Shown: one piece after another, positions 14,873 to 20,503 of the stretch | Position numbering within the stretch: position 1 is the stretch's first letter | Layout of the letters: every line of letters begins with the position of its first letter | Assembly (NCBI GenBank): GCA_902496665.1 | Contig: CABVBU010000043.1 | Span: forward strand, 1 to 20,503 | Length of the DNA: 20,503 bases | From: an uncultured Clostridium sp. | GTDB lineage: Bacteria > Bacillota > Clostridia > Lachnospirales > Lachnospiraceae | Direction of reading: 5' to 3' | Notes under the pieces: generated by a model | The model's input: the letters and a program-made list of their open reading frames with translations, nothing else | The model's database searches: none | What the model was told of the DNA's origin: nothing | Position numbers and translations under genes: made by a program

Positions 14873-14906
14873 CCGTGTCCTGCAGTTTTCGTTGTGCAGG
14901 ACACGG
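14873..14906. terminator. Hairpin between the convergent germination and ABC-F genes
   Basis: CCGTGTCCTGCA (14873-14884) and TGCAGGACACGG (14895-14906) form a perfect 12-bp stem with a 10-nt loop, followed on the plus strand by ATTTCTT. It lies between two convergent stops (14809 and 14928), so it probably serves both genes. The T-tracts are imperfect. Confidence 0.6.
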
Positions 14907-14927
14907 ATTTCTTCAATTGTAAATATA

Positions 14928-16481
14928 TCAAATCTTCAACGACCACTTACTGAGATCCCAAACCTTTGATACCAGTCCGTCATAGAACTCCGGCTCGTGG
15001 CAGATGAGGAGGACCGCTCCTTTGTACTCCAGAAGTGCTCTCTTAAGCTCATCCTTCGCATCCACATCCAGATGGTTCGTCGGCTCGTCGAGAAGCAGAA
15101 CGTTGGTCTCCCGGTTCATAAGCTTGCAGAGGCGGACCTTCGCCTGCTCACCACCAGAGAGAACACGGACCTGGCTCTCGATATTCTTTGTAGTCAGACC
15201 GCACTTTGCAAGGGCAGCGCGGACTTCGTACTGGGTGTAGGACGGAAATTCCTTCCAGATCTCCTCGATACAGGTTGTGGTATTTCCCGGTGCCATCTCC
15301 TGCTCGAAGTAACCCGGGAACTGATAGTCACCGACCTCAACGGTTCCGGAGATCGCCGGGATCAACCCCTGAATGCTCTTTAAAAAGGTAGTTTTCCCGA
15401 TACCATTCGCACCGATGACCGCGATCTTCTCACCGCGCTCCATGAGGAAATTAAGCGGTTTTGAAAGCGGTTCATCATAACCGATCACAAGATCCTTCGT
15501 TTCAAAGATCAGTTTTCCGGTTGCTCTCGCATTCAGGAAATGGAACTCCGGCTTCGGTTTCTCCTTCGCAAGCTCGATGACCTCCATCTTGTCCAGCTTC
15601 TTCTGTCTCGACATCGCCATGTTTCTCGTCGCAACACGGGCCTTATTTCTCGCAACGAAATCCTGGAGCTTCGCGATCTCCGCCTGCTGGCGGTTGTAAG
15701 CTGCCTCTAACTGGCTCTTTTTCATCTCGTAGACTTCCATGAACCGGTCATAGTCACCCACATAGCGGTCAAGCTTCTGATTTTCCATGTGATAGATCAG
15801 GTTTACCACGCTGTTTAAAAACGGGATATCGTGGGAGATCAGGATAAAGGCGTTCTCATAGTCCTGAAGGTACCGCTTCAGCCACTCGATATGCTGTACA
15901 TCCAGATAGTTTGTCGGCTCGTCGAGGAGCAGGATATCCGGCTTCTCAAGAAGAAGTTTTCCGAGGAGGACCTTCGTTCTCTGTCCGCCGGAGAGCTCGT
16001 CAACATCCTTGTCAAGACCGATCTCATCGAGGCCGAAGGCGCGTCCGATCTCCTCCACCTTGGAGTCGATAATGTAGAAATCATGTGCCATCAGAAGATC
16101 CTGGATCGTTCCCAGCTCCTCCATCATGGCAGTCATCTCCTCCTCAGAGGCATCTCCCATCTTCGCGCAGATGTCGTTCATCTTCTCCTCCATCTCGAAG
16201 AGAAAAGAGAACGCACTCTTCAACACATCGCGGATCGTCATGCCCTTCTCAAGCACGGTATGCTGGTCCAAGTATCCTACACGGACATTTTTTGACCACT
16301 CGACCTTTCCCTCATCCGGCATCATCTTTCCGGTGATGATATTCATAAATGTGGACTTTCCCTCACCGTTTGCTCCGATGAGACCGATATGTTCCCCCTT
16401 TAACAGGCGGAAAGAAACGTCCGTAAAGATAGCCCGGTCTCCGAAACCATGGCTCAGGTGTTCTACATTTAAAATACTCAT
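14928..16481 (-). CDS. ABC-F family ATP-binding protein
   Basis: A 517-residue protein with two ABC ATPase domains in tandem and no membrane segments, as in ABC-F ribosome-associated factors. Domain 1 has Walker A GANGEGKS (36-43), signature LSGGQ (163-167), Walker B LLLDEP and the H-loop ISHD. The charged helical linker at about 240-310 (P-site tRNA-interaction region) joins it to domain 2. Domain 2 has GANGIGKT (357-364), LSGGE (441-445), LLLDEPTNHLD and an H-loop reading ICHE where SHD is usual. There is no long C-terminal extension. Size and layout match housekeeping YbiT/YkpA-like members; nothing indicates antibiotic resistance. The ribosome binding site (AGAAG) is weak. It converges with the germination gene. 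Confidence 0.93.
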   Translation of the reverse strand: MSILNVEHLSHGFGDRAIFTDVSFRLLKGEHIGLIGANGEGKSTFMNIITGKMMPDEGKVEWSKNVRVGYLDQHTVLEKGMTIRDVLKSAFSFLFEMEEKMNDICAKMGDASEEEMTAMMEELGTIQDLLMAHDFYIIDSKVEEIGRAFGLDEIGLDKDVDELSGGQRTKVLLGKLLLEKPDILLLDEPTNYLDVQHIEWLKRYLQDYENAFILISHDIPFLNSVVNLIYHMENQKLDRYVGDYDRFMEVYEMKKSQLEAAYNRQQAEIAKLQDFVARNKARVATRNMAMSRQKKLDKMEVIELAKEKPKPEFHFLNARATGKLIFETKDLVIGYDEPLSKPLNFLMERGEKIAVIGANGIGKTTFLKSIQGLIPAISGTVEVGDYQFPGYFEQEMAPGNTTTCIEEIWKEFPSYTQYEVRAALAKCGLTTKNIESQVRVLSGGEQAKVRLCKLMNRETNVLLLDEPTNHLDVDAKDELKRALLEYKGAVLLICHEPEFYDGLVSKVWDLSKWSLKI

Positions 16482-16605
16482 AAAACTTCTTTTATTCCGG
16501 CTTTTCCTTAAAATTCAGCCGTTTTCCCTTTCTCCTGGAACCCCAGGTAAACCTATACTACTGCAAGCAAGCTTGCGTCGGACTTCAGACCTTTTGACCC
16601 TGATA

Positions 16606-17517
16606 TCATATAAATAATGTCATGATCGGAATCGTGATCAGAGAGAACAGTGTATTGGTAAGCAGACATTTCGACGCATACACCGGATCTGATCCATATT
16701 TCTCCGCCAGAAGCGCCGTCGTGCTTCCCGCAGGCATCGCTGTAAGAATCACCGCGCATCCTGTCATGATCGGATCTGCATTTAACAGGCGCATGATAAA
16801 GAGCGCCAGAAATGGCAACGCCACAAGGCGCATAAACGCCAGGTACACTGTACTCCAGTCCTTAAAGGACGCCGGCGTCAGTTCCGTCATCATCGTTCCG
16901 ATCAGGACCATAGAGAGCGGAGTTGTACAGTTTCCAAGACCTGTGACAGACTTTGCCAGAAATTCCGGCAGAGTAAAGTCTGTGAAGCTTCTGAAAAGTC
17001 CGATAAAGATCACGATCACGCACGGATTCAGCATGACCTTCTTAAACGCCGCCTTTTTATCCGCCTCCGCCGTGAAAATTGACACTCCTGCCGTCCACAT
17101 GAAGATACGGTTTGGGATAATAAAGATCGACGCCAGGAACATTCCCGCCTCGCCGAGCACCGCCTTCACGATCGGCAGCCCCAAAAACGCCGCGTTATTG
17201 ACGAGTGTGGCATACTGTAAGACGGATTTTTTCTCCTTCGGATACATGTTGTAGACAGCTTTTCCACCGAGCCATGCCGCAAAGCAGATAAAAAACGCTA
17301 CTCCGAGACACAGGGCCGCTTGTTTTAACATGTCCAATGTGATATGCATACTGAAGGAGTTAAAGATCATACAGGGCAGCGTGATCCTGAGGACAAAATC
17401 CGTGAGCTTTCCCTGCATCTTTTTCTCAATAATTCCACGCTTTCTGCAGTAAAATCCCACCGCCATGTATACGAGCAGGATCGCCTGGGTCGAAAGCATC
17501 TTCATAAAATTTTCCAT
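16606..17517 (-). CDS. AEC (auxin efflux carrier) family transporter
   Basis: A 303-residue integral membrane protein with about ten hydrophobic segments in two similar halves, characteristic of bacterial AEC permeases. The loops carry VNNAAFLGLPIVKAVLGE (about 107-124) near the middle, and PAGSTTALLAEKYGSDP in the second half; both are typical for the family. Known members move small carboxylates such as malate, but the substrate here cannot be inferred. AAGGGA precedes the ATG. The start lies only about 34 bases after the guaB terminator and I see no clear promoter between them, so expression may rely on read-through from guaB. Confidence 0.93.
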   Translation of the reverse strand: MENFMKMLSTQAILLVYMAVGFYCRKRGIIEKKMQGKLTDFVLRITLPCMIFNSFSMHITLDMLKQAALCLGVAFFICFAAWLGGKAVYNMYPKEKKSVLQYATLVNNAAFLGLPIVKAVLGEAGMFLASIFIIPNRIFMWTAGVSIFTAEADKKAAFKKVMLNPCVIVIFIGLFRSFTDFTLPEFLAKSVTGLGNCTTPLSMVLIGTMMTELTPASFKDWSTVYLAFMRLVALPFLALFIMRLLNADPIMTGCAVILTAMPAGSTTALLAEKYGSDPVYASKCLLTNTLFSLITIPIMTLFI

Positions 17518-17550
17518 ACTGTTCCCTTATTTCCAAATACACACAGTCTG

Positions 17551-17599
17551 AAAAAGGGCTGTGCAGGGAACAGCGTTTCCGCCGCCTGCACAGCCCTTT
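17551..17599 (-). terminator. Rho-independent terminator of guaB
   Basis: Read on the minus strand, AAAGGGCTGTGCAGG and CCTGCACAGCCCTTT form a perfect 15-bp stem with a 17-nt loop, which ends in a run of five T residues. It begins about 20 bases after the guaB stop. Confidence 0.88.
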
Positions 17600-17620
17600 G
17601 CTGCCCTTTCGGGATTAAAA

Positions 17621-19075
17621 TTATTCGTCTACGCTGTAGTTCGGAGCCTCTTTTGTGATGTGGATATCATGCGGATGGCTCTCGCGGAGTGCGGCTGCGG
17701 AGATCTTAACAAAATGACTGTTCTCCTGAAGCTCTTTGATATCATGGGCGCCGCAATATCCCATGCCGGCACGAAGACCGCCCAGCATCTGGAATACGGT
17801 ATCCTCAACGAATCCCTTGTAAGCGACACGTCCTTCAACGCCTTCCGGAACAAGCTTCTTCGCGTTCGACTGGAAGTAACGGTCCTTACTGCCGTTCTCC
17901 ATAGCGGAAATGGATCCCATTCCACGGTAAACTTTATATTTTCTTCCCTGATAAAGTTCGAAGTCTCCCGGGCTCTCATCGCAGCCCGCGAACATGGATC
18001 CCATCATGCAGACATTACCGCCGGCAGCCAGTGCCTTTGTAACATCTCCGGAATACTTGATACCGCCGTCGGCGATGATCGGAATACCGTACTCCTTCGC
18101 AACTGCATAGCAGTCCATAACAGCAGTGATCTGCGGAACACCGATACCTGCAACGACACGTGTCGTACAGATAGATCCCGGTCCGATACCAACCTTAACA
18201 GCGTCAACGCCAGCCTCGATCAGGGCTCTTGTCGCCTCACCTGTTGCAACGTTACCAGCGATCACCTGAAGATCCGGGAATTTCTCCTTGATCATCTTTA
18301 CGCAGTTGATAACGTTCGCGGAGTGTCCGTGCGCGGAGTCAAGAACAACAACATCGACCTTTGCATTTACAAGAGCTTCTGTTCTTTCAAGAACATTTGC
18401 TGTAATTCCGATTGCGGCACCGCAGAGAAGTCTTCCGTGGTCATCCTTAGCGGAGTTCGGATACTTGATCTGTTTCTCGATATCTTTGATCGTAATGAGT
18501 CCCTTTAAGTTAAAGTTTTCATCGACGATCGGAAGCTTCTCGACTCTTGCCTTTGCAAGAATGCGCTTTGCTTCTTCCATAGTTACGCCTTCTTTAGCTG
18601 TAACCAGATGCTCGGAAGTCATGCACTCCTTGATCTTCTTGGAATAGTCTTCCTCAAATTTCAGATCACGGTTTGTGATGATTCCGACAAGCTTTTTACC
18701 CTCAGTGATCGGAACACCGGAAATGCGGAATTTTGCCATCAGCTCATCTGCATCTTTTAATGTATGTTCCGGGGACAAATAAAATGGGTCTGTGATTACT
18801 CCGTTTTCAGAACGTTTTACCTTATCTACCTCTTCAGCCTGCGCCTCGATCGACATGTTTTTGTGAATGATACCGATTCCGCCCTGTCGCGCCATAGCGA
18901 TCGCCATGCGGTGCTCAGTAACGGTATCCATGCCGGCACTCATAAATGGAATATTGAGTTTGACTTTCTTTGTCAGGTGTGTTGAAACATTAACCTGATT
19001 TGGGATTACTTCAGAATATGCAGGTACAAGGAGCACATCATCAAATGTAATACCTTCACCAATGATCTTACCCAT
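17621..19075 (-). CDS. guaB: IMP dehydrogenase GuaB
   Basis: A 484-residue inosine-5'-monophosphate dehydrogenase that oxidises IMP to XMP with NAD+, the committed step to GMP. It is a TIM barrel with two inserted CBS domains at about 95-205 (ITDPFYLSPEHTL... and CMTSEHLVTAKEG...). Catalytic Cys303 lies in GPGSICTTR. The IMP-binding loops ADGGIKYSGD and GGNVCMMGS are present, and the active-site flap ends in SKDRYFQ (396-402). The length is standard and all key residues are present. GAGGG lies about 9 bases before the ATG. The gene has its own strong promoter, an attenuator-like leader hairpin and a strong terminator, so it is a complete single-gene unit. Confidence 0.98.
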   Translation of the reverse strand: MGKIIGEGITFDDVLLVPAYSEVIPNQVNVSTHLTKKVKLNIPFMSAGMDTVTEHRMAIAMARQGGIGIIHKNMSIEAQAEEVDKVKRSENGVITDPFYLSPEHTLKDADELMAKFRISGVPITEGKKLVGIITNRDLKFEEDYSKKIKECMTSEHLVTAKEGVTMEEAKRILAKARVEKLPIVDENFNLKGLITIKDIEKQIKYPNSAKDDHGRLLCGAAIGITANVLERTEALVNAKVDVVVLDSAHGHSANVINCVKMIKEKFPDLQVIAGNVATGEATRALIEAGVDAVKVGIGPGSICTTRVVAGIGVPQITAVMDCYAVAKEYGIPIIADGGIKYSGDVTKALAAGGNVCMMGSMFAGCDESPGDFELYQGRKYKVYRGMGSISAMENGSKDRYFQSNAKKLVPEGVEGRVAYKGFVEDTVFQMLGGLRAGMGYCGAHDIKELQENSHFVKISAAALRESHPHDIHITKEAPNYSVDE

Positions 19076-19113
19076 TTTATGGTTCCCTCTCTTTCTTCTG
19101 TTTTATTATGTTT

Positions 19114-19158
19114 AAAAAAAATATAACTAAAAACCGTCATAACGTCAGTTCCAGTTAT
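19114..19158 (-). promoter_or_regulatory. Attenuator-like hairpin with T-tract in the guaB leader
   Basis: On the minus strand ATAACT...AGTTAT (6 bp) encloses AACTG...CGGTT (5 bp with one G-U) around a 9-nt loop, with a GG/TTT internal loop. A run of eight T residues follows at once. It starts only a few bases after the predicted transcription start and about 40 bases before the ATG. It has the layout of an intrinsic terminator, though the stem is AT-rich and weak. No purine riboswitch aptamer fits in the short leader. Confidence 0.45.
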
Positions 19159-19166
19159 TACAGTAA

Positions 19167-19195
19167 AGTATAACAGCTTTGTCGAATTTTAGCAA
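19167..19195 (-). promoter_or_regulatory. Sigma-A promoter of guaB
   Basis: TTGCTA (-35, 19190-19195) and TATACT (-10, 19167-19172) on the minus strand are spaced by exactly 17 bp. This predicts a leader of roughly 85 nt. Confidence 0.75.
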
Positions 19196-19330
19196 CAGGC
19201 AATTCATATAATTTTTTTGCGATTTTATATTATTTTTGCTTATAAACATACAGAAAATTTATTTATCCTTCTGTCATTTTCCAACGTATCTTTCGTTTTC
19301 TTCCACCGGCTGTGTTTTTCCCCTGCTGGT

Positions 19331-20422
19331 CTACTTGTAGTCCTTTAATATCTCCAGGAATTCCCGGTTTTCTTCATGGGAGCGGACACAGATCCTGTAA
19401 AATCGTTTATCAAGCAGTCTGTAATTCCTGCATGACCGGATCAGGATCCCCCGTTCCAGAAAATATTCGTATAGCCAGGATTCCTGACCGGTCTTGAAAT
19501 CCTTAAACAGGAGGAAATTCGCGTCCGAGTGGAATACCGTGAAGCCTGCTTTCGTCAATCCGTCGGAAAGATACTGCCGTTCTTTCGCCACCGTCTCCCG
19601 CATCTTTTTCAAAAAAGGGATCCGTTCTTCCGAAAGTGCCGCATATCCCGCTTCCTGTGCCGGGATTGAAACGCTCCAGGGCTGCCAGTTCTCCTCCATC
19701 CGTTCTAAGAGCTCTCTGCTTGTACAGAATCCATACCCCAGCCGCAGTCCCGCCATGGCATACGTCTTTGTGAATGCCCGGAGAAGAAACAAGCTTCCGC
19801 CATGTTCCAGTCTTCCGGTCTCCCAGTCAAGAAATTCACGGATACAGCCGCAGCTTCGCTCCTCATCAAGGAATTCCACAAAGCATTCGTCCAGAACCAG
19901 CAGGATCCCATGTTTCTTGCAGTAGTCTAAGATTTTACAAAGATCTGCCTGCCGGATCATTGCCCCTGTGGGATTCGCCGGAGTGCATAAAAATATGATC
20001 TCCGGCTGCTCTGCTCTCAAAAAATCCAGAAATTCCGATATATTTAAGAAAAAAGATTCCGCCTCTTTTAAATAGAAAAAAGCGATTTCTGTCCCACAGG
20101 ATTTTAACGCTGTTTCATACTCCGCGAAAGATGGCGCAGGGAGCACTGCCTTTTTTGGCCGTACCTCCTGTACCAGCCGGAAGATCAGTTCCGCCGCCCC
20201 GTTTCCGAAGATCATCTGATCCTCCGGGACACCGGTAATCTCTGACAGCCGTCCCCGCAGGTTTTCGCAGGAGCTGTCCGGATATCCTGTACAGAAAGCA
20301 ATGCTCCTCTGGGCTGCCTCCCAGACAAAATTCGGCATTCCCAAAGGATTTACGTTGACCGAGAAATCCAGCTCCACATTCCGGTTCCGGTAGATATCAC
20401 CGCCGTGTCCGTACTCCATCAT
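19331..20422 (-). CDS. cobD: Threonine-phosphate decarboxylase CobD
   Basis: A 363-residue fold-type I PLP enzyme, close to histidinol-phosphate aminotransferases. The N-terminal YGHGGDIYR is characteristic of CobD, which decarboxylates L-threonine-phosphate to aminopropanol phosphate for the cobamide nucleotide loop. DFSVNVNPLGMP (19-30), TPANPTG (147-153), LVLDECF (175-181) and the PLP lysine Lys219 in FTKTYAMAGLRLGYG are present. A substrate-binding arginine is present near FYRICVRS (341-348). The first ATG at 20422 overlaps the stop of the preceding gene as ATGA; a second ATG follows directly. The preceding gene end looks like CobU, which supports a cobalamin operon and CobD rather than a histidine-pathway HisC. 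Confidence 0.92.
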   Translation of the reverse strand: MMEYGHGGDIYRNRNVELDFSVNVNPLGMPNFVWEAAQRSIAFCTGYPDSSCENLRGRLSEITGVPEDQMIFGNGAAELIFRLVQEVRPKKAVLPAPSFAEYETALKSCGTEIAFFYLKEAESFFLNISEFLDFLRAEQPEIIFLCTPANPTGAMIRQADLCKILDYCKKHGILLVLDECFVEFLDEERSCGCIREFLDWETGRLEHGGSLFLLRAFTKTYAMAGLRLGYGFCTSRELLERMEENWQPWSVSIPAQEAGYAALSEERIPFLKKMRETVAKERQYLSDGLTKAGFTVFHSDANFLLFKDFKTGQESWLYEYFLERGILIRSCRNYRLLDKRFYRICVRSHEENREFLEILKDYK

Positions 20423-20503
20423 GCCTCACCGCCCTTTAAAACCATCGGGATCCCGCAGACAACGCGGCACACCTTCGCCGCCCGTAATGCCAGATACTGG
20501 CAG
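20419..20503 (-). CDS. cobU: 3' end of a probable adenosylcobinamide kinase/guanylyltransferase (CobU/CobP)
   Basis: Only the last 27 codons and the stop are inside the window. They encode YLALRAAKVCRVVCGIPMVLKGGEA, resembling the C-terminal strand and tail (xVxxGIPxxLKG) of CobU-type bifunctional enzymes, which phosphorylate adenosylcobinamide and transfer GMP to it. The stop overlaps the cobD start by 4 bases, so the two genes are one operon. The identification rests on a short tail and on context, so it is tentative. Confidence 0.6.
   Translation of the reverse strand, partial: CQYLALRAAKVCRVVCGIPMVLKGGEA

Noticed and set aside
14928..16481. An antibiotic-resistance role for the ABC-F protein
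   Set aside because: Its length, linker and lack of C-terminal extension fit housekeeping members. Resistance cannot be inferred from domain content.
17561..18508. A 315-codon plus-strand frame opposite guaB
   Set aside because: It lies antisense to a complete, fully conserved IMP dehydrogenase, begins inside the guaB terminator and has no ribosome binding site.
19076..19166. A guanine (purine) riboswitch upstream of guaB
   Set aside because: The leader between promoter and start is too short for the three-way junction, and the conserved aptamer loops are not present.
1..20503. CRISPR array, prophage, insertion sequence, tRNA or defence island
   Set aside because: No regularly spaced repeats, transposase or integrase motifs, cloverleaf sequences or defence-type domains were found. 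The gene content is housekeeping throughout.

Overview
The window looks like chromosomal DNA from a spore-forming, anaerobic Clostridia species, most likely Lachnospiraceae. That is an inference from four things: the clostridial-type vegetative sigma factor, a GerA/SpoVAF-family spore germination protein, QueH in place of QueG, and strong AGGAG-type ribosome binding sites with sigma-A-like promoters. Almost everything here is core housekeeping. I see no phage, insertion sequence, CRISPR array, tRNA, rRNA or recognisable defence system.

Layout from left to right. A plus-strand metallo-beta-lactamase-fold hydrolase (290-1294) converges on and overlaps the 3' end of queH (1274-1936, minus). The minus-strand rpoD (2110-3234) has its own consensus promoter and a terminator before queH. 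A YegS/BmrU-type lipid kinase (3403-4338, minus) follows. A 340-bp spacer then carries a long palindrome, a 12-bp direct repeat and the terminator of mutY. Next is a long minus-strand run, in transcription order: nadE, a SpoU-family RNA methyltransferase, nfeD, a QmcA-like SPFH protein, a patatin-like phospholipase, a small membrane protein, birA and mutY (12542 down to 4685). Genes in this run overlap or are closely spaced, except for about 100-bp gaps before the SPFH gene and before the small membrane protein.

An 850-bp AT-rich gap with several hairpins but no convincing gene separates nadE from a plus-strand spore germination gene (13394-14809). That gene converges on an ABC-F ATPase (14928-16481, minus). 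Then come an AEC-family transporter (16606-17517, minus), guaB with promoter, leader hairpin and terminator (17621-19075, minus), and a cobalamin-synthesis pair: cobD (19331-20422) and the 3' end of an upstream cobU-like gene running off the window.

The genes cover NAD synthesis, GMP synthesis, biotin attachment, cobamide side-chain synthesis, queuosine synthesis, rRNA/tRNA methylation and oxidative DNA repair. The most system-like group is the membrane cluster NfeD - SPFH protein - patatin, in which the patatin start lies inside the end of the SPFH gene. The other observations of interest are leader and intergenic structures: the guaB attenuator-like hairpin, the nadE leader hairpin and direct repeats, the 66-nt palindrome near the lipid kinase, and a nested hairpin region at 12775-12895.
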